Positions 25,340 through 33,781 of a stretch of 64,000 bases of DNA are shown piece after piece. Source of the stretch: DASUPK01 sp963815665 (GTDB lineage: Bacteria > Actinomycetota > Thermoleophilia > Solirubrobacterales > 70-9); NCBI GenBank assembly GCA_963815665.1, contig CAWFHN010000011.1, forward strand, positions 186,001-250,000, written 5' to 3'. Within the stretch, counting starts at the first letter, position 1, and each line of letters begins with the position of its first letter. The notes beneath the pieces are model-generated. The model had not been told where the DNA came from. It saw nothing but the letters and a program-made list of their open reading frames with translations, and ran no database searches. The position numbers were made by a program, and so were the translations under genes.

Positions 25340-25609
25340 ATGAAAACGTTCAGATCCAAACTTGCGATTGCGGCGGTCATCTTCGGCCTCGGCGGCCTCG
25401 GCGGTTTCGCGATGGCCTCGAACCCGGCCGGTCAGACCCAGGTCCCGAGCGCGGCGATCGCCTCGCAGACCGGCCAGGCCGGCGCCCATGTCTCCACCGG
25501 CACGAGCGGTGCCGCTACGAGCGGAGCCACCAGCACGCTCGGGATCAACGCGCCGGCCAGCCAGGTGCTGCCGCGCAGCACCACGAACGGGGGCGGCCAG
25601 GATGACTGA
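25340..25609 (+). CDS. Small exported protein (GLGGLGG family, member 2) with SGAT motif
   Basis: 89 residues, preceded by AAGGAG. The signal/anchor helix (KLAIAAVIFGLGGLGGFAM) is paralogous to that of the previous gene. The short mature part contains HVSTGTSGAATSGATSTLG. SGAT is the core of the sequence to which ApbE enzymes attach FMN through the Thr in RnfG/NqrC-type proteins. The rest of an FMN-binding domain is missing, so this would be an unusually small acceptor. Its stop overlaps the ATG of the next gene (ATGACTGA). Confidence 0.72.
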   Translation: MKTFRSKLAIAAVIFGLGGLGGFAMASNPAGQTQVPSAAIASQTGQAGAHVSTGTSGAATSGATSTLGINAPASQVLPRSTTNGGGQDD

Positions 25610-25913
25610 GCTCCCGACTGAGCGCCCTGCGGCGCGCCCGCGTCCGCGCAAGCCGGGCCCGGTGCCGACGGTGCTGGCGGCGCTCGCCGTCTTCGGCGTC
25701 GCCTTCGAGTTCCTGGCGTTCCAGCTGACCGCCGGGAAGGACCCCGCCGTGGGCACCGGCCTAGCCGCCGGCACTCCTGTCACCAGGCCCGCGAAGAAGC
25801 TCGTCATCACCAAGGTGATCCCGGCGAGTGGCACCGCCGGCGGCTCCACCTCCAGCCAATCGTCGTCCGGATCGGTCGCCGCGCCGGCACCGGTGACGAC
25901 CTCCTCGTCATGA
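25602..25913 (+). CDS. Small single-pass membrane protein with Ser/Thr-rich tail
   Basis: 103 residues. The N-terminus is cytoplasmic, basic and Pro-rich (ARPRPRKPGPVP), with one membrane helix (TVLAALAVFGVAFEFLAFQL) and then an extracytoplasmic tail of about 60 residues rich in Ser, Thr, Ala and Val (PASGTAGGSTSSQSS). No domain was recognised. It overlaps the genes on both sides, so it belongs to the apbE operon. It resembles the two preceding proteins in layout but not in sequence; it may anchor or present a redox partner. Confidence 0.7.
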   Translation: MTELPTERPAARPRPRKPGPVPTVLAALAVFGVAFEFLAFQLTAGKDPAVGTGLAAGTPVTRPAKKLVITKVIPASGTAGGSTSSQSSSGSVAAPAPVTTSSS

Positions 25914-26914
25914 ACCTCCACGACCTCTCCTTCGACGCGATGGGCTGCGAGGTCCGGGTGCTCGTCGGCGAGCCCCTGCCGGGCTCGCCGCCGGCCGCCG
26001 ACGCTGCTGAGCGGGGCCGGTCGTTCATCGCGGACTTCGAGGCTTCCCTGTCGCGCTTTCGCGCCGACAGCGAGTTGACCAGGCTGAACGAGGACCCCCA
26101 GCCCGAGGTCTCCGGCTCGCCGCTTCTTCGCCGTGCGGTCCGGGCCGGCCTGTGGGCGGCGGAGAGGACGGGCGGCCTGGTCGATCCGACCCTGCTCGAC
26201 GCAATCGTCGCCGCGGGCTACTCACGGTCGCGAGCCGGCGAGGAGCCGGTTCCCCTCGTGGACGCCCTCGCGCTCGCCCCGGAGCGCCGCCCCGCGTGCC
26301 CGCGCCGGACGGCGGAGTGGCGGCTGATCGAGGTCGACGACGAGGCGGGCACCATCCGTCGCCCGCCCGGCATCGGCTTCGACACGGGCGGCAGCGGCAA
26401 GGGGCTGGCAGCCGACCTCCTCGCCGAGCGACTGCGGGGCTACTCCCGCTACGTGGTCGACTGCGGCGGCGACGTCCGCGTCGGGGGCTTCGCCCTCCAG
26501 CTCGACGCGTTTCCAATCCACGCCCGCCACCCGGTCGACGGGGAGGCGGCGGCGATCTTCTACGTGTCCACGGGCGGAATCGCGAGCTCCGGCATCGACA
26601 CCCGCGTCTGGCGGAACGACGACGGCTCCTTCGCCCATCACCTGCTCGATCCGAGCACCGGCGAGCCCGCCTGGACCGGCCTCATCGGCGCCACCGCCCT
26701 CGGGGCCGACGCCCTTGAGGCGGAGACCCTCTCCAAGGCGGCCCTGCTCAGCGGTCCCGAGAAGGGCCGCGAGCTGCTCGCCGAACGCGGCGGGATGCTG
26801 GTCGACGAGACCGGCGGGGTCGAGCTCGTCGGGCCGGTGAGCGCCAAGCTCGTCGGCCGGCGCAGCCTCGGGGTCCGATCGGTCCCCGTCACGGCGGGAG
26901 GAGGCCCCGGATGA
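25910..26914 (+). CDS. apbE: FAD:protein FMN transferase
   Basis: 334 residues. Characteristic ApbE features: the start LSFDAMGCEVRVLV, FEASLSRFRADSELTRLN, DTGGSGKGLAADLL (the DxGGxxKGxAxD FAD/Mg site) near residue 160, SSGIDTRVW and the Thr/Asp-rich GATALGADALEAETLSK. The family covalently attaches FMN to Thr/Ser of extracytoplasmic proteins. No lipobox or signal peptide is present, so it may act before export or be exported by another route. The ATG overlaps the stop of the preceding small protein, and its stop overlaps the next start. No canonical FMN-binding-domain substrate lies in the window. Confidence 0.93.
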   Translation: MNLHDLSFDAMGCEVRVLVGEPLPGSPPAADAAERGRSFIADFEASLSRFRADSELTRLNEDPQPEVSGSPLLRRAVRAGLWAAERTGGLVDPTLLDAIVAAGYSRSRAGEEPVPLVDALALAPERRPACPRRTAEWRLIEVDDEAGTIRRPPGIGFDTGGSGKGLAADLLAERLRGYSRYVVDCGGDVRVGGFALQLDAFPIHARHPVDGEAAAIFYVSTGGIASSGIDTRVWRNDDGSFAHHLLDPSTGEPAWTGLIGATALGADALEAETLSKAALLSGPEKGRELLAERGGMLVDETGGVELVGPVSAKLVGRRSLGVRSVPVTAGGGPG

Positions 26915-27582
26915 GCCAGGCGCTCTCACAACACGTCTGGTGGCTTGCGAGCCGGGCCTCCGGAGTGGTCGCCCTCGGACTGGTGACCATCTCGGTCGTC
27001 CTGGGCTTGACGATGGCCGGCAAGCTGTCCCGCAAGCCGGGCGCAGGGCGCGTCCTGAGCGCGATCCACGAGCAGACCGCCGTCACCGGACTGGTGGCGA
27101 TCGCGGTGCACGGGCTCACGCTTCTCGGCGACCCCTGGCTCAACCCCGGCCCCGCGGGGATCGCGATCCCCTTCGTGATGGCCTACAAGACGCTCTGGGT
27201 CGGCTTCGGGATCACGGCCGGCTGGCTCGCCGCGCTGCTCGGGCTGAGCTTCTACGCCCGCCGCCGCATCGGCCCCCGCCTCTGGCGGCGCGCCCACAAG
27301 GCGACGATCGTCGTCTACGCCCTCGGGGTCATCCATACGCTGGGCGCCGGAACGGACGCCTCGAGCCCCTGGCTCTTCTGGCCCGTGGCCGCCAGCATCC
27401 CGATCGTCGCCGTCCTCTTCGGGGCGCGCGTCGTCCAGGGGATCCGGCTGGGACGAGCCCGGGCGAGAAAGGCCGGCGCCCGCCGAGGGGCAATCGAGGG
27501 CAGCGGTCGCGAGCTTCCGCCCGACGTCGAGATCCCGCCGCGGCATCGCCGCCGCGAGATCGAGGAGCCGGCGGTCGCATGA
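26911..27582 (+). CDS. Ferric-reductase-like (MsrQ/YedZ-related) transmembrane heme protein
   Basis: 223 residues with about six hydrophobic segments: WLASRASGVVALGLVTISVV, TGLVAIAVHGLTLLGDP, a segment near FVMAYKTLWVGFGITAGWLA, TIVVYALGVIHTLGAG and a last helix near VAASIPIVAVLFGA. His residues in IHEQTAVTG, VAVHGLT, RRAHKAT and GVIHTLG are spaced as in bis-heme ferric-reductase-like domains. It should carry electrons across the membrane between a cytosolic donor and an outer flavin protein. It sits between apbE and the ferredoxin reductase, with overlapping starts and stops. The C-terminal cytosolic tail is basic. Confidence 0.85.
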   Translation: MSQALSQHVWWLASRASGVVALGLVTISVVLGLTMAGKLSRKPGAGRVLSAIHEQTAVTGLVAIAVHGLTLLGDPWLNPGPAGIAIPFVMAYKTLWVGFGITAGWLAALLGLSFYARRRIGPRLWRRAHKATIVVYALGVIHTLGAGTDASSPWLFWPVAASIPIVAVLFGARVVQGIRLGRARARKAGARRGAIEGSGRELPPDVEIPPRHRRREIEEPAVA

Positions 27583-28781
27583 GCGGCGACGGCATCGTCA
27601 TCGTCGGCGGCGGCCTAGCCTCGCAGCGCTGCGTCGAGACGCTGCGCGCCCGGGGCTACGCGGGCCGGCTCAGGCTCGTGTGCGGCGAGGCCGAGTTGCC
27701 GTACGACCGGCCGCCGCTCTCCAAGGAGCTCCTTGCGGGCGAGCTGGACGAGTCCGAGGTCGGCTTCCGCCCGGCTCGCTGGTACGCCGATCAGCGGGTG
27801 GAGCTGATCTTCCGCCGCGCCGTGAAGCTCGACGCGAAGCGCCGCCGCGTGCGCCTCGATGACGAGACCGAGCTGGCCTACGAGGACCTCGTCATCGCGA
27901 CCGGCGGTGCGCCGCGCGTCCTCCCTCAGCTGGAGCAGTACTCGAACGTGCACTACCTGCGAACCATCGCCGACGCGCGAACGCTGCGGACCGAGCTCCG
28001 CGAGGGAGCCAGGTTGGCGGTCATCGGGGCCGGCTTCATCGGCCAAGAGGTCGCGGCCACAGCCAGCGCGGCCGGCGCCGAGGTGACGATCGTGGAGGCG
28101 GCCCCCGCACCCCTCGGGGCGGTGCTCGGCGAGGAGATCGGCCGGACCCTGATGAGGATGCACTCCGACCAGGGCATCGACGTCAGGCTCTCCACCAAGC
28201 TCGAGGGCGCCCGCGGCAACGGAACGGTCGAGGAGCTCGTCCTGAGCGGCGGCGGGAAGCTTGCCTGCGATGCGGTCGTGGTCGGCATCGGCGTTGCCCC
28301 GGACTCGGGCTGGCTCGGGACGAGCCGCCTGGGGAAGGACGGTGTGCTCACCGACGTGGCCGGGCGGACCGAGGTTCCTCATGTCTTCGCGGCGGGCGAC
28401 GTCACCCTCGCCTTCGACCACCGTGTCGGCCGGCATCGGCGCAGCGAGCACTGGGACGCCGCCGTCCGCCAGGGAGTGGCCGCAGCGCGGGCGATCCTGG
28501 GGGAGCGGCCTGAGCCCGCTCCGCCGCCGAGCTTCTGGAGCGACCAGCACGGCGTGCGGATCCAGTACTTCGGCTACGCCGATCTCTCCGACGAGATGAC
28601 GATCGAGGGCAGGCCGGCGGATCGCCGGTTCGCGGTCATCTACACGCGCCGCGGCAAGCCCATCGGCGCCCTCACGGTCGACGACCCGCGCGCCTTCGCG
28701 CGACTGAGGAAAGAGATCGCACGAGCTGATTCCGGCAACACGAGTGAAAGGAGCAACGATGAGCTACATCCCGAAGGTTGA
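27579..28781 (+). CDS. NAD(P)H:ferredoxin reductase, rhodocoxin/putidaredoxin-reductase type
   Basis: 400 residues. The FAD-binding Rossmann motif VIVGGGLASQRCVETLR is at the N-terminus, PYDRPPLSKELLAGE is diagnostic of the family, the NAD(P)-binding VIGAGFIGQEVAATA lies near residue 145, the second FAD motif PHVFAAGDVTLAF near 265, and the C-terminal reductase domain has SFWSDQHGVRIQYFGYA. It transfers electrons from NAD(P)H to the ferredoxin encoded next. The ATG overlaps the stop of the ferric-reductase-like gene. The C-terminal end overlaps the ferredoxin start. Confidence 0.93.
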   Translation: MSGDGIVIVGGGLASQRCVETLRARGYAGRLRLVCGEAELPYDRPPLSKELLAGELDESEVGFRPARWYADQRVELIFRRAVKLDAKRRRVRLDDETELAYEDLVIATGGAPRVLPQLEQYSNVHYLRTIADARTLRTELREGARLAVIGAGFIGQEVAATASAAGAEVTIVEAAPAPLGAVLGEEIGRTLMRMHSDQGIDVRLSTKLEGARGNGTVEELVLSGGGKLACDAVVVGIGVAPDSGWLGTSRLGKDGVLTDVAGRTEVPHVFAAGDVTLAFDHRVGRHRRSEHWDAAVRQGVAAARAILGERPEPAPPPSFWSDQHGVRIQYFGYADLSDEMTIEGRPADRRFAVIYTRRGKPIGALTVDDPRAFARLRKEIARADSGNTSERSNDELHPEG

Positions 28782-28965
28782 CCGAAGCGCCTGTAGCGCG
28801 CACGGCGATTGCGTCGACATCGCCCCCGGCGTCTTCGCGCTGGGCGAGACGGCGGAGGTGATCGGCGAGGGCTCCGACAAGGAGATCCTCAAAGCAGCGA
28901 AGTCATGCCCGGCCCTCGCGATCGAGGTGATCGACTCGGAGACCGGCGAGACCGTCTACCCCTAG
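28759..28965 (+). CDS. Ferredoxin, small single-cluster ([3Fe-4S]-type)
   Basis: 68 residues from ATG 28759, preceded by AAAGGAG with a 5-base gap; the GTG 15 bases upstream would include the Shine-Dalgarno and is rejected. Cluster ligands are in CSAHGDCVDIAP and KSCPALA. The position where [4Fe-4S] proteins have a second Cys is Ala/His, so a [3Fe-4S] cluster is likely, as in actinobacterial P450-type ferredoxins. It overlaps the end of the reductase gene and is probably reduced by it. No P450 gene is present; the partner here may be the membrane heme protein. Confidence 0.9.
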   Translation: MSYIPKVDRSACSAHGDCVDIAPGVFALGETAEVIGEGSDKEILKAAKSCPALAIEVIDSETGETVYP

Positions 28966-28971
28966 GTCAGA

Positions 28972-29217
28972 TCAGAAGCCGCGGCGTTCCTTGTCGGTGT
29001 GGTCGACCTCGCGCGGGTGCCTGTGCAGGTCGACGCGCAGCCGGATCTCGTGGAAGACGAAGAGGGCGAGCAGGGCGAGGCAGACGAAGCTGAGCACGCC
29101 GAGCTCAAGCGCGCCGTACGCACCCCACACCAGGCCGTAGATGTAGAGGCCGATCAGCCCCCCGCTTGCCACCCAGAAGGCGACCCGGAACTTCTCGAAT
29201 GTGTGCCTCGTGGACAT
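28972..29217 (-). CDS. Small two-helix membrane protein
   Basis: 81 residues with two hydrophobic stretches (VAFWVASGGLIGLYIYGLVW and LGVLSFVCLALLALFVFHEI) and a charged tail (LHRHPREVDHTDKERRGF) on the cytoplasmic side. A strong GGAGAGG ribosome-binding site lies in the 9-base gap after the GltD-like gene, so it is the last gene of the 2-oxoacid oxidoreductase operon. No known family was recognised; it may tether the complex to the membrane. Confidence 0.7.
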   Translation of the reverse strand: MSTRHTFEKFRVAFWVASGGLIGLYIYGLVWGAYGALELGVLSFVCLALLALFVFHEIRLRVDLHRHPREVDHTDKERRGF

Positions 29218-29226
29218 TTCCTCTCC

Positions 29227-30877
29227 TCAGATCGTCTCGGGGACCATCTCGATCGCTCCGCAGGGGCACTCCTTGACGCAGAGGCCGCAGCCCTTGCAGA
29301 AGTCGAGATCGATCTCGTAGAGCTCGCCGGGCTGGCCGAGCTTGATCACGGCGTTGTCGGGGCAGACGCCGTAGCAGTTGTCGCAGCTGAAGCAGTTGCC
29401 GCAGGACATGCAGCGGCGCGCCTCGTACAGCGCGTTGGAATCGTCGAGCCCGCCGACGACCTCGTCGAATGTGGAGCCGCGGCGCGCCACCTCGAGCTGT
29501 GGCTGGACGGTGGCGGGCGCGTCGGCGTAGTACCAGGTGTTGAGCTGGTCGAAGCTGACGACATCGTGCTTGGGCGGCGGGTCGAAGGCCTGGCCGCGCA
29601 GCCACCCGTCGATGTTGCGAGCCGCCTTCTTGCCGTGGCCGACGCCGACGGTGACCGTGCGCTCGGCGGGGACCATGTCGCCGCCGGCGAAGACGCCGCG
29701 GTGGCCGGTCTCCATGTTCGGCCCCACCTGGACGACGCCGTCGGAGACCTCGACGCCGGAGACGCCGTCGAGCAGCGAGAGATCCGCCTCCTGGCCGAGC
29801 GCGAGGATCACGGAGTCCGCCTCGAGCTTGTCGAGCTCGCCCGTGGGCTGGGGGAAGCCGGTGTCGTCGAGCTCCATCCTCTCGACGGTGATGGTGTGGC
29901 CGTCGACCTGCCTGATGGTCTCCAGCCAGCGCATCATCACGCCCTCCTCCTCGGCCTCGGCGACCTCGAACTCGTGGGCGGGCATCCTGTCCCGGTTTCG
30001 CCGGTAAACGACGACCGCGTCGGTGGCGCCAAGGCGCTTGGCGGTGCGGGCCGCGTCCATCGCGGTGTTGCCGCCGCCGTAGACGACGACCCTGCGGCCG
30101 AGCAGCGGCTTCTCCTCGTCCTCCATGTGTTCGAGGACCGAGACGGCGTCGAGGATGCGCGCCGCCTCGCCGGCCGGGATGTCGGCGTGCTTGCCGATAT
30201 GGGCGCCGACCGCGAGGAATGCCGCGTCGAATCCGCCCTCGGCCATCGCCCCCTCGATGTCGGTGACCTTGCGGTTGAGCTCCAGCTCGACGCCCATCGC
30301 CAGGATCCGGGCGACCTCGGCGTCGAGCACGTCGCGGGGCAGCCGGTAGGTCGGGATGCCGAAGCGCATCATGCCGCCGGCCATCGGGCCGGCCTCGTGG
30401 ATCGTCACCTCGTGGCCGAGGCGGCGCAGGTGGTAGGCGGCCGACAGCCCAGAGGGCCCGGCGCCCACCACCAATACCCGCTTGCCGGTCAACTCGGCGG
30501 GGGGATCGAATGACCAGCCCTGCTTGATCGCCTCGTCGCCGATGAAGCGCTCGACCGAGTGGATGCCGACGGCCTCGTCGAGCTCTCCGCGGTTGCAGGA
30601 GGTCTCGCAGGGGTGGTAACAGACGCGCCCCATGATCGCGGGGAAGGGGTTGTCCTCCGATGATCTTCCGCCAGGCGCGCTCGTAGCCCTCGCCGCCCTC
30701 CTCGGCCTCGTAGAGCCATGCCTGGCAGTTCTCGCCGGCGGGGCAGGCGTGGTTGCAGGGGGGGAGGCGGTCGACGTACTGGGCGCGCTCGGTCCGCCAG
30801 CTGCCGGTCTTGTTCGCGAGGCTCGAGCCGATGTCGAGCGTGATCGCGAAGGGGAGGTTCTTCTCGGTGGCTTCCAT
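29227..30877 (-). pseudogene. GltD-like NAD(P)H oxidoreductase with C-terminal ferredoxin domain, one frameshift
   Basis: From ATG 30877 the frame reads MEATEKNLPFAITLDIG and PPCNHACPAGENCQAWLYEA, then breaks near 30656 where one extra G occurs. The other frame continues MGRVCYHPCETSCNRGELDE to the end. The corrected protein of about 550 residues has an N-terminal [4Fe-4S] region, FAD (VLVVGAGPSGLSAAYHLRR) and NADPH (VVVYGGGNTAMDAARTAKRL) sites as in glutamate synthase small subunits, and a C-terminal dicluster ferredoxin (CMSCGNCFSCDNCYGVCP; CKGCGLCVKECP). It probably links the adjacent 2-oxoacid oxidoreductase to NADP. The ATG overlaps the stop of the beta subunit gene. Confidence 0.88.
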
Positions 30878-31941
30878 CACTGCGGTCCGTGGGGCGTGTC
30901 GGCGAGCAGGTCGCGCTGGCCCTCCTCGAGCAGGTCGGGCAGGGAGCCGTAGCCTCCGTGGAGCCCGAAGCGGCGGATGTTGGCGTCCGCCCGCGCCTGG
31001 ATCGCCTCGATCACGTCCGTCCGGGGCGGGTCCTTGAAGAGGTGCGCGTAGCGCTTCTGCGTCTTCAGGTAGTCGGTGACCGGAACGTGCTTGCGGATCT
31101 TGGAGACGCCGACCACCTCGCCGTCCTCCGCCTCGAAGACGGGGAAGATGCCGCTCTCCTTCGCGAGCCGGGCGATCTTGATCGTGTCGGCGGAGGCCGA
31201 GCCCCAGCCGAGCGGGCACGGCACGAAGACGTGGAGGTAGCGCGCACCGCGGAACTCCATCGCCCGCTCCACCTTGTATTCGAGGTCGTGGAGCTCGGCG
31301 ACGGTGGCGGTGGCGACGTAGGGGATCTCGTGCGCCATCGCGATCAGCGGCGCGTTCTTGCCCTGGCCGAAGACGTTGCCTGTCGTGTCGCCGACCGGCT
31401 TGGTGTTGGCGGTGCGGACGGCGGGCGGGGTGGCGCCGGAGCGCTGCACTCCCGTGTTCATGTAGGCCTCGTTGTCGTAACAGATGAACAGCACGTCGTC
31501 GTTTCGCTCGAACATCCCCGAGAGGCAGCCGAAGCCGATGTCCAGGGTGCCGCCGTCGCCGCCCTGCCCGACCACGCGGACGTCCTCGCGGCCCTTGGCC
31601 TTCAGCGCGGCGGCGATGCCGGTGCTGACGGCGGGAGCGTTGCCGAACAGCGAATGGATCCAGGGCAGCTGCCAGGAGCTCTCCGGGTAGGGGGTGGAGA
31701 AGACCTCGAGGCAGCCCGTGGCGTTGGCCGCGATCAATTTGCCCTTCGTGGCCCGCATCGCGGAGTCGAGGGCGAACCGGGCTCCGAGGGCCTCGCCGCA
31801 TCCCTGACAGGCGCGGTGCCCGCAGGTGAGCGTGTTGGAGCGCTCCATCCGAGCCTGCACCGAGCGCTTCTCCGGATCGAGCAGCCGACCTCCGACCGCG
31901 TAGGTGCCCGTCTGGTAGAGCTTGACGTCCTGGTAGGGCAT
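30877..31941 (-). CDS. porB: 2-oxoacid (pyruvate):ferredoxin oxidoreductase, beta subunit
   Basis: 354 residues. It contains the FeS cysteines (TCGHRACQGCGEALG and a later Cys in NATGCLEVFST) and the thiamine pyrophosphate motif VVGQGGDGGTLDIGFGCLSG ending at the conserved Asn of CYDNEAYMNTG. With the alpha and gamma subunits it oxidises pyruvate or another 2-oxoacid to the acyl-CoA and CO2 with reduction of ferredoxin. The start overlaps the alpha-subunit stop, and the stop overlaps the GltD-like gene. The substrate cannot be fixed from sequence; pyruvate is likely given the neighbouring PEP synthase. Confidence 0.92.
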   Translation of the reverse strand: MPYQDVKLYQTGTYAVGGRLLDPEKRSVQARMERSNTLTCGHRACQGCGEALGARFALDSAMRATKGKLIAANATGCLEVFSTPYPESSWQLPWIHSLFGNAPAVSTGIAAALKAKGREDVRVVGQGGDGGTLDIGFGCLSGMFERNDDVLFICYDNEAYMNTGVQRSGATPPAVRTANTKPVGDTTGNVFGQGKNAPLIAMAHEIPYVATATVAELHDLEYKVERAMEFRGARYLHVFVPCPLGWGSASADTIKIARLAKESGIFPVFEAEDGEVVGVSKIRKHVPVTDYLKTQKRYAHLFKDPPRTDVIEAIQARADANIRRFGLHGGYGSLPDLLEEGQRDLLADTPHGPQ

Positions 31942-33206
31942 CAGTGCGCCTCCGCCGCGACCGCTCCGAGGTCGCGGAGCATGTTCTCGGCATGGGGGCC
32001 GGGGGGCTTGCCGTTTCGCTCGCGGGCCAGCTCGCGCTCGACCAGGGCGGTGTCGAGGTCGAGGAAGTTCAGCGGTTCGAGCTCGTCGCGACCGGCCTGC
32101 TGGAGAACCCCGAGAAGCGACTCGCGGGTGATCGCCCGTCCGCCCAGGCCGGCGATCACTGTGCTGCAGCGCGCGTGGCTGCCCACGAGCGCCTCGTGGA
32201 CGTCGGTGGAGACGATCCCGCCCCGGCCGGGAGCCAGAGCCTTCTCGAGGACCACGACGCGGCAGGCGCCGGAGAGAGCGTCTCGGACCTCTTCCAGGGG
32301 AAACGGCCGGAAGGACTTGATGCCGAGCGCGCCCACCCTGACGCCGGCGTCGCGCATCTCGTCGACGACGTCCTCGATCGTCCCGAGCACCGAGCCGAGC
32401 GCGACGATGATCGTCTCGGCGCCCTCGGTCCGGTAGCCGCGGATCAGGCCGCCGGAGGGCCGGCCGAAGTCGATCGCGAAGCGCTGCGCGACCTCCGGGA
32501 TCACATCGAGCGCCTGCATCTGCTTGTGGTGGGCCAGGTACTTGACCTCGAAGAAGGCCTCGGGACCGACCATCGCCCCGATCGTCATTGGGTCGGCGGG
32601 GTCGAGCAGCTGCTGGGGCTCGAAGGGAGGAACGAACGCATCGACCTTCTCCTGGTCGGGGATGTCGACCTCGTCGTAAGCGTGGGTGAGGATGAAACCG
32701 TCCATGCAGACCATCACCGGGAGGGAGAGCTGCTCGGCGATCCGGAAGGCCTGGATGTGCAGGTCGAGCGCCTCCTGATTGGACTCGGCGTAAAGCTGGA
32801 TCCAGCCGGAGTCGCGCATCGACATCGAGTCGGAGTGGTCGTTCCAGATGTTGATCGGCGCGCCGATCGCCCGGTTCGCGATCGTCATCACGATGGGCAG
32901 CCCCAGCCCCGATGCGTTGTAGAGCGCCTCGGCCATGAAGAGGATGCCCTGAGAGGCCGTCGCGGTGTAGGTGCGAGCACCCGTTGCCGATGCCCCGATC
33001 GCGGCAGAGAGCGCGCCGAACTCGGACTCGACCATCAGGTACTCGCACGGCTCCAGCTCGCCGGTCCGGACCAGGTCCGAGAGGTGCTCGACGATGTGGG
33101 TCTGGGGCGAGATGGGATAGGCGCTGATCACCTCGGGGCGGCAGAGTGCCACCGCCTCAGCGACGGCCCGGGATCCCTCTTCCTGTCGCAGCCCCGCTTT
33201 ACGCAC
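31941..33206 (-). CDS. porA: 2-oxoacid (pyruvate):ferredoxin oxidoreductase, alpha subunit
   Basis: 421 residues. Typical PorA elements: an N-terminal ALCRPEVISAYPISPQTHIV (CoA/TPP domain), VESEFGALSAAIGASATGAR, TASQGILFMAEALYNASGLG and a late domain II with GALGIKSFRPFPLEEVRDAL followed by the transketolase C-terminal-like VVVLEKALAPGRGG. It starts 8 bases inside the gamma-subunit gene and overlaps the beta-subunit start at its stop. It is translated with the other subunits as a cytosolic complex. Confidence 0.93.
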   Translation of the reverse strand: MRKAGLRQEEGSRAVAEAVALCRPEVISAYPISPQTHIVEHLSDLVRTGELEPCEYLMVESEFGALSAAIGASATGARTYTATASQGILFMAEALYNASGLGLPIVMTIANRAIGAPINIWNDHSDSMSMRDSGWIQLYAESNQEALDLHIQAFRIAEQLSLPVMVCMDGFILTHAYDEVDIPDQEKVDAFVPPFEPQQLLDPADPMTIGAMVGPEAFFEVKYLAHHKQMQALDVIPEVAQRFAIDFGRPSGGLIRGYRTEGAETIIVALGSVLGTIEDVVDEMRDAGVRVGALGIKSFRPFPLEEVRDALSGACRVVVLEKALAPGRGGIVSTDVHEALVGSHARCSTVIAGLGGRAITRESLLGVLQQAGRDELEPLNFLDLDTALVERELARERNGKPPGPHAENMLRDLGAVAAEAH

Positions 33207-33780
33207 GGGTGAGCTCCCTGATCTCGTGCTGCACGTACTCGTAGGCGACGTCGGCGGCGAGCATGTTGCGGTCGGCGATCTCGCCGGAGAACTTCTGGGC
33301 GATCGCCCGGATCACGGCCTGCAGCGTGACCGCGCCGGTTATCGCGGCGAACCCGCCGAGCAGCGCGGTGTTCGGCATCGGGCGATGCAGCTGGCGGTTG
33401 GCGATCTCGCTCGCCGGCACGGTGAGCAGCCGCCCGGGGGCAAAGCCCGAGGCGAACTCGGCCAGTCCGAGGTCATCAAAGCTGCGCGAGGTGTTGATCA
33501 GGACGTAGCCGCCCTCGCTGAGGCCGCTGAAGACCTTGACCTGATGGAGCAGCGTGGGATCCTGGATGATCAGCGCGTCCGGCTCGGAGATCGGCTCGCG
33601 CACCCGGATCGGCTTGTCGTCGATCCGGCAGAACGAGGTGACCGGAGCACCGGTCCGCTCCGAGCCGAAGGTGGGGAAGGCCTGGGCGTGCTCGCCGTCC
33701 TCGAAGGCGGCGATCGAGAGCATCTCGGCCGCGGTGACGACTCCCTGGCCGCCTCTGCCGTGGATCCGCACCTGGAACAT
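33199..33780 (-). CDS. porC: 2-oxoacid (pyruvate):ferredoxin oxidoreductase, gamma subunit
   Basis: 193 residues from ATG 33780; a longer ORF upstream overlaps the WS/DGAT gene and is a shadow. It begins with FQVRIHGRGGQGVVTAAEML, the gamma-subunit signature, followed by AFPTFGSERTGAPVTSFCRI and MPNTALLGGFAAITG. It is the first gene of the gamma-alpha-beta-GltD-small membrane protein operon. It begins 1 base after the acyltransferase stop, so the acyltransferase and PEP synthase genes may be co-transcribed with it. Confidence 0.92.
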   Translation of the reverse strand: MFQVRIHGRGGQGVVTAAEMLSIAAFEDGEHAQAFPTFGSERTGAPVTSFCRIDDKPIRVREPISEPDALIIQDPTLLHQVKVFSGLSEGGYVLINTSRSFDDLGLAEFASGFAPGRLLTVPASEIANRQLHRPMPNTALLGGFAAITGAVTLQAVIRAIAQKFSGEIADRNMLAADVAYEYVQHEIRELTRA

Positions 33781-33781
33781 C

